NCBI GenBank assembly: GCA_001302245.1
Contig: LGYU01000010.1
Location: forward strand, 248,001-312,000
DNA: 64,000 nucleotides
Direction: 5' to 3'
From: Chitinophagaceae bacterium PMP191F
GTDB lineage: Bacteria; Bacteroidota; Bacteroidia; Chitinophagales; Chitinophagaceae
Shown: in pieces, positions 1 to 10,570 of the stretch
Position numbering within the stretch: position 1 is the first letter of the stretch
Layout of the letters: every line of letters starts with the position of its first letter
Notes under the pieces: generated by a model
What the model saw: the letters and a program-made list of their open reading frames with translations, nothing else
Told to the model about the DNA's origin: nothing
The model's database searches: none
Translations under genes and position numbers: made by a program

Positions 1-1210
1 TATTGGCCATTTTTTGATTAAAATCAGCCATGAGCTGATCCACGGACTGGTAACTGCCCTGCATACTGGAGTTTTCCTTCAGTTCTCTTTTTGTTTCCTC
101 AGCCTGTGAGCTTATTGCCAAAGCCGAACCGAACTGGCTTGTTTTGGTAACCAGCCCATTTGCCAACTCTTCCTGTCGCTGCTGGTCGGCTTTGATCTTT
201 GTCATGATATCATCTACTGCTTTCTGTTGTTGCTCAGGGGTTAGTTTATTGGCATTTGTTTGTTGCGTCGTTTCCTTATCAGCCCTTTGCTTTTTCAAGG
301 CCATATATTGATCATAGCTCACTTCCCGGATATTATCGCCATCCTTATGATAATATTTGCCATCAGTAGTGCGGAAAAACTCGGGGAGCTTTGATTTATC
401 AATCCCGGAATTTGCTGTGTTGTTCTGATTTGAAGAACTGCTTTTTGTACCCGTTTCCCAAAAGTCATCATCTGATTTTGAGGAAGAAGCAGTTGTATTT
501 GTTTTTTGTGTTGTTGTATTTGTATTGCCCGCCTGTTGTCTGGCTTTTGCTTCTGCATCTGCCTGTTTCATTTTTTCGGCGTCAGGTTGTTTTTGTTTTT
601 CAGGATCCTCCTCTTTCTTTTTATCAGCCGCTATCGCATCGTTTTTTTTCTTCTCCTCATCATGCAACTTTTGCTTTTCTGCTGCCAACAAAGCATCAAT
701 TTTGTTTTGAATGGGAGCTATGCCGGTGAAGTCGATCGATACCAGGTCTTCAATAAATACATGAAAATCTTCCGGCTTTGCCGTCAGGCTGACTTTGCCT
801 ACTTTCATTTCGCCCCAACCTTTTGAATAGGTAAGTTGCTGGATAAGACTACCGCCCTGCACACGAATATGAAACCGGAACAGATCTGCACGGATCGAAT
901 TGAATACATCCCGCCCCACTACATTATCACCGTATTCTTTTCCCCTGTACCGGTAGTTGTACCAGTAACCGCCCTGCATATTTTCAGGGGTAGACATTAC
1001 CAAGTCAAGACTGACAAACAACTCTGCGTAATCTTTCCATTTTTCAACACGGAAAGAAGGTTTATAACTGAAAAAGATTTTGGTTAGACCCGATGAATTA
1101 GATGGTGGGAGGTCGTAGCTTATTATACTTTTTTGAGAAAATCCTTTATAAGAAGATAGCGGCGAAATAAGAATGACGGCCAATAAGGGACGGATCAAAA
1201 TATTTCTCAT
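1..1210 (-). CDS. Secreted low-complexity hypothetical protein, C-terminus beyond window
   Basis: The minus-strand frame is open from an ATG at 1210 to the window edge (403 codons) with no stop seen, so the gene continues to the left. It begins with a signal-peptide-like stretch (MRNILIRPLLAVILISPLSS). About 150 residues follow with a beta-rich look (GGYWYNYRY, FRFHIRVQGG). Then comes a Lys/Glu/Ala/Gln-rich, probably coiled-coil segment (repeated DAEK/KQKQ), a Thr/Asn/Ser-rich linker with NTTT and SSSS runs, a small KYYHKDGDNIREV segment and another helical Gln/Lys-rich region. I do not recognise a family. The composition suggests a periplasmic or surface protein with a flexible middle. It follows decayed mobile-element genes on the same strand and may have arrived with them (inference). 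Confidence 0.72.
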   Translation of the reverse strand, partial: MRNILIRPLLAVILISPLSSYKGFSQKSIISYDLPPSNSSGLTKIFFSYKPSFRVEKWKDYAELFVSLDLVMSTPENMQGGYWYNYRYRGKEYGDNVVGRDVFNSIRADLFRFHIRVQGGSLIQQLTYSKGWGEMKVGKVSLTAKPEDFHVFIEDLVSIDFTGIAPIQNKIDALLAAEKQKLHDEEKKKNDAIAADKKKEEDPEKQKQPDAEKMKQADAEAKARQQAGNTNTTTQKTNTTASSSKSDDDFWETGTKSSSSNQNNTANSGIDKSKLPEFFRTTDGKYYHKDGDNIREVSYDQYMALKKQRADKETTQQTNANKLTPEQQQKAVDDIMTKIKADQQRQEELANGLVTKTSQFGSALAISSQAEETKRELKENSSMQGSYQSVDQLMADFNQKMAN

Positions 1211-1573
1211 AAAGCGTATTTAACAATAAGGGTTTCGGTGTGTTCTCAATGGTTTTACAGCAATTGAAATGTGTAATGGGGCTGCATTTCAGCTTAATCA
1301 AAAATAATGGTTTTTGCCAATATTTGGAAGCATTTTGCCGCCAATATGGAAAATCCATGCAGACTACGCCTGATTGGAAAATCTGATCTTGAAAGCCCCA
1401 TTTAACTGGCTGACTATCTATCAGCAACGCGGGGTCAATATTACTCCACCTGGCAGCAAAATCAATACAATGTATGCTTCTCGGTTCCCTTTGTATAATC
1501 AAACGATGGGAATCATGAACCTGCTGGAAACACCAACGGTGATACACAAAGGCTGGTCTGATTGCGCAGAAAA
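1211..1573. other. Unassigned stretch with overlapping open frames
   Basis: Both strands carry medium open frames here: minus from 1547 running into the start region of the neighbouring gene, and plus 1374-1676. Neither has a recognisable motif, signal peptide or plausible start context. The stretch lies just downstream of the coupling-protein relic and is probably more of the same eroded element. No function can be named. Confidence 0.3.
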
Positions 1574-2119
1574 TCAGAAAATAGCTAATAAAATCGTCCT
1601 TGCTGCTTCGATAGCGTCCACAATATCAGTCATGAAAAGTGGAGCGATAGGATTGTATTGCATGGTGTTTTCGTAGGAACGAAAATCAAGAAAACAGAAT
1701 TTCGGTTCTACCTTATAAGGCGCATAGTATTTTAAATAATAATTATAAACCGCCGTGTTTAGTTCGGGATACTTAAAATCAAAAATAAATTGGCTATAAC
1801 CGGCACTGGCTTGCTGTTCAATGACTAGCTCTACGAAACAAGCACTTTTTCCAGAACCAGGATTGCTCAGTACAATCAGGCTGTGAAGGTCTTTATTGAA
1901 AATGTCTTATAAAAGGTTGTTCCTGATAATCCTTGCCAGGTTTCCAAACCCTGTTAATAGCAAAATATAACCGGTTGTTGTAACTAAAATATAGTATGTT
2001 GCCACGGTGGTTCTTTCCCTATTAAGCCATTGAATAATGCCACTGGCATAATAAAGGACTACTCCTGCTGTCAATAATATCATTGCATTTTTACACCATG
2101 CTTTTCCGACTTCCTTGCT
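1574..2119 (-). pseudogene. MobC/TraG-type conjugative coupling protein, degraded
   Basis: Reading the minus strand from 2119, the frame encodes two hydrophobic segments (GVVLYYASGIIQWL and VATYYILVTTTGYILLL), then GFGNLARIIRNNLL, an in-frame TAA, DIFNK, and then directly a Walker A motif (NPGSGKS) with the following strand and helix (FIFDFKYPEL, VYNYYLKYY). A further segment matches the family (DIVDAIEAARTILL) before a stop at 1574. In intact Bacteroidota MobC/TraG coupling ATPases the transmembrane part, the DxFNK segment, a linker of roughly 40 residues, Walker A and this helix occur in the same order. Here the linker is missing, a stop interrupts the frame and the C-terminal half is gone. 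It is a dead gene, and marks a former mobilisable or conjugative element. Confidence 0.6.
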
Positions 2120-2474
2120 TTAATGCCATTAAAGAAACCGGCATGAAAAGCCGGGCAAGGTAATTGACTGGATAAGTGCACATTGATTGCAGGTGTTCTA
2201 AATGCTCCATCTTTATACATAAGATCACCTTTGAACACACCGCCTTAATAATGGCGTGTTGCTGATTGATATTGGCCATATATGATAGATGTCGCTAATA
2301 TTGGTAAGCCGATGGAGCACTTTTAGTTCTTCCTTTGCCTTATCGTCAGCACCTGTGTTTAAGTACTTAATTTCTTCTTTAAGTCGTATCAGGTCTACCG
2401 TATATTTCTGGTGCCATTTCCGATGCGTGTCACTATTGATATTGTTGTTGATATACTTTTCTTCAAGGTTTTAA
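2080..2474 (-). pseudogene. Serine recombinase C-terminal fragment
   Basis: The minus strand from 2474 encodes a coiled-coil segment (NLEEKYINNNINSDTHRKW, then LIRLKEEIKYL) and LTNISDIYH. After a one-base shift it reads MANINQQHAIIKAV, and after a second shift VFKGDLMYKDGAFRTPAIN. Joined across the shifts this matches the end of large Bacteroidota serine recombinases, where a coiled coil is followed by a conserved xxLxYxxGxxRTPxxN tail. The catalytic N-terminal domain is absent. The fragment starts only five bases beyond the stop of the GH43 gene, so the break-point lies at the edge of the xylan locus. Recognition rests on residue patterns seen by eye; a profile search would settle it. Confidence 0.6.
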
Positions 2475-2478
2475 ATCC

Positions 2479-4020
2479 CTACTCCATTCTGAACCAATCC
2501 ACGTCCACATATCCCCCTTTTGCTTTAGTAGCATAATTAAAGAGACAAAATTTGTTACCGGTAAAAATGCTGAGACTGAACTTCATTGCCAGTTCATTGC
2601 CTATCTGCATATAAGTTTTGTTATCTGTACTGTACTCAAATAATGCCTTACTGCTTTTGTTGGATGCAATGGTGCGAAAATAAACGCTGCTACCAGAAAA
2701 AGATACTGAATCTATCGTTTGGCCATTATTCACCATCACTATGTATTTCCTGCTTCCCTGCTGCTTTACCGCAATGAATGCATAGGGATCCTGAAAAACT
2801 GCAAGCCCTGCTACATCACCATCTTTCATATGCGCTATATCCATTTTAGTGATACCCATTGTAGACTTAGATTGGTCATAATGAGTAAAAGGGCGTTGCG
2901 TAAGTGTATTGCGGGCCTCACGCAAACCCGACACTATACCGGCAGTGGCCAACCGCAGATAGCCCGGCCTTTTGGCAAGCGACCAGGCAGAAGAATCGGG
3001 ATTGTGATTCCACCCCCATTGCATTCCCAATGTTTTACTATTGAACTCATCCGAGGTCGGCAGACTGGTAACGGGATAGGTTTTCTCCGTTTTTGGCTTA
3101 CGGTAGATTGTAACACCTTTTCCATCAACACCTACCATAGGCCATCCATCTACCCAATTGACAGGATGCAGTGAGGGAAAACGTCCAAAAGGCCCGCTAT
3201 CTACAAAAAGTAAAGTCCACCATTCGTTGGCGGGTGTATGAATAAGCGCCCCCTGGTGTACTCCAAAGTTAATACCACGTGTCGTATCCCTGAGCACTAC
3301 TTTCTGCTCATATGGCCCGTAAATATTTCTGGAGCGGAGCGCTACCTGTATACCATCAGGTCCCCCGTAAGTACAGTATAGATAGTAGTACCCATTTATT
3401 TTATACACATGAGTACCTTCAAGACCGCGGCGAATATCGCCTGTATACACCAGCGAATCGTTGGTAACCGGAGCAAAGTTATTATCAAGTTCAGTAATAG
3501 ATATCTTGCTATAACCATGTGCTACATAAATGCGCCCATCTTCATCAAAAAAGAGTCCGGGATCATAAAATCCTTTGGGCAGCTTTTTCACTTCCCAGGG
3601 GCCTTCCGCCCGGGTGGCAGAACACAGAAAACCGCCTTCATTAAGGGTAATAAAAAGCAGGTAAAACTTTCCATTGTGGTATTTGAGGCTGGTAGCCCAC
3701 TGACCATGTCCATACCGGTTACAGCTATCAAGATCATAACAATTGCTGAAATCGAACCGGGGTACAGCATTTGAGCAATATTCCCAATTAACAAGATCCC
3801 GGGACTTTAAAACAGTTACACCGGGAAATACAAACATGGTTGTACTGACCATATAATAAACATCGTCAACCCTGATAACATCAGGATCAGGATAATCAGC
3901 TGGTATAACAGGATTGGTATAGGTACCATTGCCATTGTCTGCAGACCTGAACTGTGCCGCAGCCTGTTTACAGAACAATAAACTTCCCAGCAGCAAAAGA
4001 AAAAAATGTACGTATTTCAT
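2479..4020 (-). CDS. GH43 family arabinofuranosidase/beta-xylosidase, secreted
   Basis: This 513-residue protein has a signal peptide ending near CKQAAAQ. It should remove arabinose or xylose from xylan chains or oligosaccharides. The GH43 five-bladed propeller spans about residues 33-315, with the three acidic catalytic positions visible: the general base in ADYPDPDV (about D45), the pKa modulator in YDPGLFFDEDG, and the general acid in GLEGTHVYK. The C-terminal third (about 335-513) is the beta-sandwich common in this family and ends in DVDWFRME. It is a single gene, 245 bp beyond the end of the feruloyl-esterase-like gene on the same strand. The exact substrate (arabinofuranoside or xyloside) cannot be decided from sequence alone. 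Confidence 0.9.
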   Translation of the reverse strand: MKYVHFFLLLLGSLLFCKQAAAQFRSADNGNGTYTNPVIPADYPDPDVIRVDDVYYMVSTTMFVFPGVTVLKSRDLVNWEYCSNAVPRFDFSNCYDLDSCNRYGHGQWATSLKYHNGKFYLLFITLNEGGFLCSATRAEGPWEVKKLPKGFYDPGLFFDEDGRIYVAHGYSKISITELDNNFAPVTNDSLVYTGDIRRGLEGTHVYKINGYYYLYCTYGGPDGIQVALRSRNIYGPYEQKVVLRDTTRGINFGVHQGALIHTPANEWWTLLFVDSGPFGRFPSLHPVNWVDGWPMVGVDGKGVTIYRKPKTEKTYPVTSLPTSDEFNSKTLGMQWGWNHNPDSSAWSLAKRPGYLRLATAGIVSGLREARNTLTQRPFTHYDQSKSTMGITKMDIAHMKDGDVAGLAVFQDPYAFIAVKQQGSRKYIVMVNNGQTIDSVSFSGSSVYFRTIASNKSSKALFEYSTDNKTYMQIGNELAMKFSLSIFTGNKFCLFNYATKAKGGYVDVDWFRME

Positions 4021-4101
4021 AATGCTCTTAGCTATTATTATTTTTCTACGCAGTGTTTCATATCAACAATTATTTTGAAATCAGGATGTACATCCATCTT
4101 G

Positions 4102-4194
4102 CTACATAGGAATATCATACACAAAAGTCTCTTTAAATTCCGGTATATCAGTCACCGCGCGATGTGATGCTACAGTACCAGGAACTGAATCCAT
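4102..4194 (-). other. Short open frame, possible gene-end relic
   Basis: A 30-residue frame from ATG at 4194 reads MDSVPGTVASHRAV and ends in KETFVYDIPM. It looks like the tail of a folded protein rather than a free peptide and lies 70 bp downstream of the esterase. I do not recognise the family. It could be what is left of another xylan-locus gene. Low confidence that it is expressed. Confidence 0.2.
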
Positions 4195-4265
4195 ATGGTA
4201 AAAAGACTATGTTGTTTTCCATGGCAGAGAGCAGTCCTTTTTATTGGCAGCCCTTAAGGCATTGT

Positions 4266-5550
<1,285 letters not shown>

Positions 5551-5656
5551 AGCCAATCGTATTAGGAAGCCATTATTTTTGGCAGAGATGTAAATAATAA
5601 TTGTCATATTTACGGTTAAACAAAAATAGATGGGCACTGTACGGAGGCATGGTTCA

Positions 5657-5685
5657 TTTGTTGAAAATTGTAGCACTTATGTTCT
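5657..5685 (+). promoter_or_regulatory. Possible Bacteroidota-type promoter for the HTCS gene
   Basis: TTTG at 5657-5660 and TATGTTCT at 5678-5685 are separated by 17 bp. This approximates the Bacteroidota -33 TTTG and -7 TAnnTTTG boxes. It lies about 100 bp upstream of the HTCS start in the divergent region. The -7 box matches only in part, so this is tentative. Confidence 0.25.
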
Positions 5686-5788
5686 TACCTGTCTCTTTTT
5701 CTGCACCCGGGCTGTCCTCAATACTGATAATGAATACAGTTTTTTATGAAATACCTTACCTTGTCTTGCGATAACGATTGTCTACTAT

Positions 5789-8700
5789 ATGACCAGACTG
5801 CTTTATATCTTCTTTAGTTCATTTTTGTTCCTTCAGATAGCAAAGGCACAGTACACGCACATCAATTTCACCTCCATTTCAGCAAAAGACGGGCTGTTGT
5901 CTAACTCGGTCAATGCCATTATCAAGGACCATTATGGGCTGATGTGGTTTGCAACGGATGACGGGTTGAACAAGTTTGACGGCACCAACTTTACCGTTTA
6001 CCGGCATATTGCCGGGGATTCGTCAAGCCTGCGGGTCAACGAAGTATTGGCATTACATGAGGATAAAAAGGGGAATCTGTGGATTGGTACCAGTGGCGGC
6101 GGGTTGAGCCGGTATGATCGTAAAAAGGATGCATTTGTGCACTATCCGCTGGCCACGCAAACGCAGGAATTGCCTGCGAATGCTGTAATCAGAAGCATCT
6201 GTAGTGACAATTCAGGCAATATCTGGATAGCGCAGTTTGAGTACCTGTTCATGCTGAACCCTGTACAAAATAATATGAGCAGGCTGAAACTAAACAGCAG
6301 TAACGATACCGCAGCATTGAATAAAACGCTGATCTGCGTGTTTGATGACAGTAAACAACGCATCTGGACAGGAACCAACAACGGGCTTTACCTGTACATG
6401 CCGCATACACGTACATTCCGACGGTTCTTTCACGACGCAGCCAATACCCGCAGCCTGCCAAGCAATGATGTGCGGGCAATTGCAGAAGATAAAAATGGGC
6501 AGGTATGGATCGGTACCGCTGCAGGGTTATGCACCTACCGGACTGATGATAGCGGCTTTATATCGTATCCGGGCCTAAGTGGCACAGGATCTGCACTGAG
6601 CAGCAATGAGATCAATTGCCTGGCACGTGATAATGACGGGCAATTATGGATAGGTACCTCAAGGGGATTGAATATACTGAATACCGTTACTCATGAGGTA
6701 ACGGTCTGCCTACCTGAAGAAAACAACATCCACAGTCTGGCCAGTCAGGCAATTAAATGTGCTTATATTGATCAGCAGGGTATTTACTGGTTTGGAACAT
6801 CCCGCAGCGGCATTAATAAATACGATAAAAACCTCAACCTCTTTGATCTGAAACTTAGCAGCGATTTTCACGAAAAAGGGCAAAGCACTTCCATTGTAAG
6901 CTCTTTTGCAGAAAACCTCGATGGAACAATTGTCATTGGCACTGATGGCGGAGGATTGTTTTCATTTAACCGCACTGCAAACCGCATTACGCCGCTTAAC
7001 TGGACATTACCGGTAAGTATACGGCAACTGTCAGTACTCACATTACACCGTTCGGCAGACAATCAATTGTATATCGGTACTTATGGACATGGTCTCATTG
7101 TACGAGACCTGGCTACCGGACATACCAGGCATTTTGTAAAAGGTACGGCCGCAAACAACCTGACGTCGAATGATGTTTTTTTTGTTACAGAGGATAGCAA
7201 AGGGCAGATATGGGTAGGAACCAACGGACAGGGTGTAAATGTATTGCACAATGATCGGATAGTAGCAAAGTATACCCCACAGCCCAGGCCCGGTGCAGAC
7301 AATGAATTACAGTTACCACTCAATGGCTTTATCCGTACCATTGAGGAAGACAAGGCCGGTAATATCTGGATCGGTTCACACGGTGGCGGTATTGCAGTAT
7401 ACCATCCTTCAAGTGGTAAATGGTCCATCTACACACAAGGCAACAGTCAGCTGGCAAGCGACAAAGTACAGGTAGTGCTGTGTGACCGCCAGGGTAACAT
7501 ATGGGTAGGCACTTATGGAGAAGGACTAAGCCTGTTTAATCCGGCCAATAATAAGTTCACCACTTTTTCAGAAAAAGACGGACTCCAGAATACAACGATC
7601 TACCAGATAGTGGAAGATAGAAAGGGACTGTTCTGGTTAAGCACCAATACAGGCATCAGCAGTTTCGATCGCACTACACATACCTTCCGTAATTATACCC
7701 CGTACAACGGTGTGCAGAACAATAACTTCATGCACACATCGGGCCTGCTGTTATCGGACGGAGAACTGATCTTCGGCGGTCTCCAGGGTTTTAACTACTT
7801 TGATCCCGCACGCCTTACCCTTAATAAAAACGTACCATCAGTACTACTGACAGATTTGCGCGTTTCCAACAAATCTGTTATACCCGGAGAAGAGTCGCCC
7901 ATCAAAGTTCATGTATCTGTTGCTGAAAGTATTCATCTGGCATACAAGCAGAATTTTGCGCTCAGCTTTGTGGCACTGAACTATACCATTCCCAAACAAA
8001 ATCATTATGCGTATAAACTGGAAGGATTCGATAAAGACTGGAATTATACCGGCACCTCCAATACAGCTTCCTATACCAATCTTGACCCGGGCGAATACAC
8101 TTTTCATGTAAAAGCCAGCAACAATGATGGTATATGGAGTACGAAGGATACTACTATCAGAATTTATGTGCAGCCACCCTGGTGGCGTACTACCTGGGCT
8201 TATCTTTTGTATGTAATTGCATTCAGCGCATTGTTATTGTACAGTCGTTACCGGGGCATTGCACGGATCAGGAAACAATTTGCACAGGAACAGGAACGCA
8301 GTGAACAGCGAAAAGTACAGGAACTGGACAGGCTGAAGATCAAATTTCTGACAAACCTGAGTCATGATTTCAGAACCCCGATCTCTCTGATCATAGGCCC
8401 CGTAGATCAATTGATAGCTGGCGAAAAAACAGATAGCAGGTTGGACAAACTACAAATGATCCGTCGCAATGCACGCAGACTACTGAACCTGGTGAACCAA
8501 TTGCTCGATTTCCGTAAAATGGAAGAACATGAATTAAAACTGCAGTTGTCTGAAGGTGAATTTATATCCTTTATACAGGAAGCGTCAGAATCTTTCCGCG
8601 ACTTTGCTGAACGAAAACACATTCATTTCGGATTTCATACTTCTTTACAACAACTGAATGCCCTGTTCGACCGCGACAAAATGGAACGCATTCTTTTTAA

Positions 8701-9931
8701 CCTGTTATCCAACGCTTTTAAATTTACTATGGAAAATGGTACAGTAAGCGTGGAGCTTCAGGCAATGAGCAATCCTCCCGATAATATGCATCAATGGGTA
8801 ATATTGACAGTCAAAGATTCTGGTATAGGAATTCCCCCTGAACAAAAAGATCAGATCTTTGACCGTTTTTTCCAGCATGCCACACCTGCAGCCATCATCA
8901 ACCAGGGTACAGGCATCGGCTTGTCCATCACCAGGGAGTTTATCAAAATGCACGGTGGTACTATCACGGTAGACAGTGAACCCGGGCAGGGCAGCACATT
9001 CACTATTCAACTGCCACTGACCCCTGTAATAAAAACCATAGAAACACAGCAGCCGGAGCAGGATATAATATCTCCCGCTCCGGAATCACTGGATGAAACA
9101 AACAATACTGTTCCTGCAGTGATTCCGGAAACCACAGCAGGAACTAAGCTCCCTTTATTACTGCTGGTAGAAGACAATGAAGATTTTCGTTTTTACCTGA
9201 AAGATAATCTGCGGCATTATTATAAAATACTGGAAGCATCAAATGGAAAAGAAGGCTGGCAGAAAGCACTGGCACACCACCCTCAACTAATTGTAAGCGA
9301 TATCTCTATGCCCGAGATGGATGGCATCAGCCTGGTACAGAAACTGAAGGCTGATAAAAGAACCATGCATATTCCTGTGATTTTACTTACAGCACTTACG
9401 GCGGAAGAACAGCAGATTGCAGGATTAGAAACAGGCGCTAACGACTATATTACCAAGCCCTTTAATGTTGAAGTGTTGCATGTTAAGATACGCAACCTCC
9501 TGCACCTGAATGATACACTTAAAAGCACCTATACACGGCAAATTAAAGTGCTTACACCCGAAACAACTGTTGAGTCTGCCGATGTAAAACTACTGAGTCA
9601 TATTACCAGTTACCTGGAAGAAAACCTGACCGACTCACAACTTTCCGTTGAGCGATTAAGCAAAGAAGTAGGCATGAGTCGCAGTACATTGTATAACAAA
9701 TTACTGGAACTTACCGGCCAGACACCAGTAGAATATATCCGCTCTTACAGGTTGGAAAAAGCAGCCGGGTTACTGGAAAAAAGTGATATGACAATTGCTG
9801 AAATTGCCTACCAGGTAGGCTTCTCTACGCCCAATTATTTTGCACGATCATTCAAAACAAAGTTCAATATGCTGCCCTCAGAATTCATCGTATACTTCCG
9901 TAAAAACAATGATCATAAAGAAAGCGAATAA
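5789..9931 (+). CDS. Hybrid two-component system sensor-regulator (HTCS) of the xylan locus
   Basis: This 1380-residue protein joins sensor, kinase, receiver and DNA-binding output. A signal peptide (to about residue 20, IAKAQ) is followed by a periplasmic double beta-propeller with repeated GxIWIGT-type blades (about 25-690), a Y_Y_Y domain (about 705-790, NYTIPKQNHYAYKLEGFDKD), a membrane helix (about 800-820) and a HisKA box with His in NLSHDFRTPIS (about 859). Then come a HATPase with DSGIGIPPEQ and GTGIGLSI, a receiver with LLVEDNEDF and phospho-acceptor Asp in VSDISMPEMDG (about 1170) and Lys in ITKPFN, and an AraC HTH (about 1275-1370). HTCS proteins bind oligosaccharides in the periplasm and activate the neighbouring polysaccharide utilisation genes, so this is the expected xylan-oligosaccharide sensor. 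All key residues are intact. Confidence 0.96.
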   Translation: MTRLLYIFFSSFLFLQIAKAQYTHINFTSISAKDGLLSNSVNAIIKDHYGLMWFATDDGLNKFDGTNFTVYRHIAGDSSSLRVNEVLALHEDKKGNLWIGTSGGGLSRYDRKKDAFVHYPLATQTQELPANAVIRSICSDNSGNIWIAQFEYLFMLNPVQNNMSRLKLNSSNDTAALNKTLICVFDDSKQRIWTGTNNGLYLYMPHTRTFRRFFHDAANTRSLPSNDVRAIAEDKNGQVWIGTAAGLCTYRTDDSGFISYPGLSGTGSALSSNEINCLARDNDGQLWIGTSRGLNILNTVTHEVTVCLPEENNIHSLASQAIKCAYIDQQGIYWFGTSRSGINKYDKNLNLFDLKLSSDFHEKGQSTSIVSSFAENLDGTIVIGTDGGGLFSFNRTANRITPLNWTLPVSIRQLSVLTLHRSADNQLYIGTYGHGLIVRDLATGHTRHFVKGTAANNLTSNDVFFVTEDSKGQIWVGTNGQGVNVLHNDRIVAKYTPQPRPGADNELQLPLNGFIRTIEEDKAGNIWIGSHGGGIAVYHPSSGKWSIYTQGNSQLASDKVQVVLCDRQGNIWVGTYGEGLSLFNPANNKFTTFSEKDGLQNTTIYQIVEDRKGLFWLSTNTGISSFDRTTHTFRNYTPYNGVQNNNFMHTSGLLLSDGELIFGGLQGFNYFDPARLTLNKNVPSVLLTDLRVSNKSVIPGEESPIKVHVSVAESIHLAYKQNFALSFVALNYTIPKQNHYAYKLEGFDKDWNYTGTSNTASYTNLDPGEYTFHVKASNNDGIWSTKDTTIRIYVQPPWWRTTWAYLLYVIAFSALLLYSRYRGIARIRKQFAQEQERSEQRKVQELDRLKIKFLTNLSHDFRTPISLIIGPVDQLIAGEKTDSRLDKLQMIRRNARRLLNLVNQLLDFRKMEEHELKLQLSEGEFISFIQEASESFRDFAERKHIHFGFHTSLQQLNALFDRDKMERILFNLLSNAFKFTMENGTVSVELQAMSNPPDNMHQWVILTVKDSGIGIPPEQKDQIFDRFFQHATPAAIINQGTGIGLSITREFIKMHGGTITVDSEPGQGSTFTIQLPLTPVIKTIETQQPEQDIISPAPESLDETNNTVPAVIPETTAGTKLPLLLLVEDNEDFRFYLKDNLRHYYKILEASNGKEGWQKALAHHPQLIVSDISMPEMDGISLVQKLKADKRTMHIPVILLTALTAEEQQIAGLETGANDYITKPFNVEVLHVKIRNLLHLNDTLKSTYTRQIKVLTPETTVESADVKLLSHITSYLEENLTDSQLSVERLSKEVGMSRSTLYNKLLELTGQTPVEYIRSYRLEKAAGLLEKSDMTIAEIAYQVGFSTPNYFARSFKTKFNMLPSEFIVYFRKNNDHKESE

Positions 9932-9967
9932 CAACAGGCAGCTTATACCAGGCTATACAAAATGATA

Positions 9968-9982
9968 CAAATGGACCATTTG
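9968..9982. promoter_or_regulatory. Perfect 15-bp palindrome upstream of the LacI-like gene
   Basis: CAAATGGACCATTTG is a perfect inverted repeat (7-bp arms around a central A). It lies 59 bp before the ATG of the LacI remnant and 37 bp after the HTCS stop. LacI-family proteins bind palindromes of this size and often regulate themselves, so it may be the old operator. Function is inferred. Confidence 0.35.
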
Positions 9983-10040
9983 CAATAACCGCCTGTGTTA
10001 AGTTTTTTACCGACTTTTATGCAAGGTATCTGCAGAAAGT

Positions 10041-10457
10041 ATGCTAAAAAAAGAAGTGACCATTTACGATCTGGCCCAAAAACTTCACCTATCTACATCC
10101 ACTATCAGTGCGGCGTTGAATGATGATCCTGCCGTAAACCATAATACACGCAAAACGATATTAAAAACTGCGCAGGAACTGGTGCCGGAACGCCCCGACG
10201 GTATATTTACCACCAACGATTTTTTGGCACCAGTATGTATGCAAAAGCTAAAAGAACATAGTATACGTGTTACAAAGGATACAGTAATTGTTGGGTTGAA
10301 CAATGATGTGATCAGCAAACTCACAGAACCCCGCCTGACAACCATTTGCTATCCGGGTGAAAAAGCAGGAGAACTGGCCGCCTGTAGTGTACTTGATCAT
10401 TTGGCAGGCATTTCTCCAGGAAATCCTGTCAAAAAATTACGAGCCGTTCCAAGCTGA
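10041..10457 (+). pseudogene. LacI-family regulator with large internal deletion
   Basis: This 138-residue frame begins with a normal LacI helix-turn-helix (VTIYDLAQKLHLSTSTISAA, then NHNTRKTILKTAQEL). From about residue 47 it jumps straight to the last part of the effector-binding domain (RPDGIFTTNDFLAPVCMQKL, VIVGLNNDV, TTICYPGEKAGELAA). Family members are about 340 residues; about 200 residues that form most of the sugar-binding fold are missing while the frame is kept. The usual C-terminal tail is also altered. The protein, if made, could bind DNA but not fold a normal effector pocket. It sits between the HTCS and a GH10 gene, so the ancestor probably controlled xylan or xylose genes. Confidence 0.75.
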
Positions 10458-10570
10458 TCATACACAACTCCTCTGCCTGAACAAATTATTGCTGAACAGA
10501 CTCTCAATAGAACTGTAAACTATTCTGGCCGGAATCAACACCAGATCTTTTTATCACCAACTCAAGCTAT

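Noticed and set aside
1374-1676. Plus-strand 100-codon frame overlapping the coupling-protein relic
   Set aside because: Part of it is antisense to recognisable coupling-protein sequence (EAARTILL); the remainder has no family signal, so it is not called a gene.
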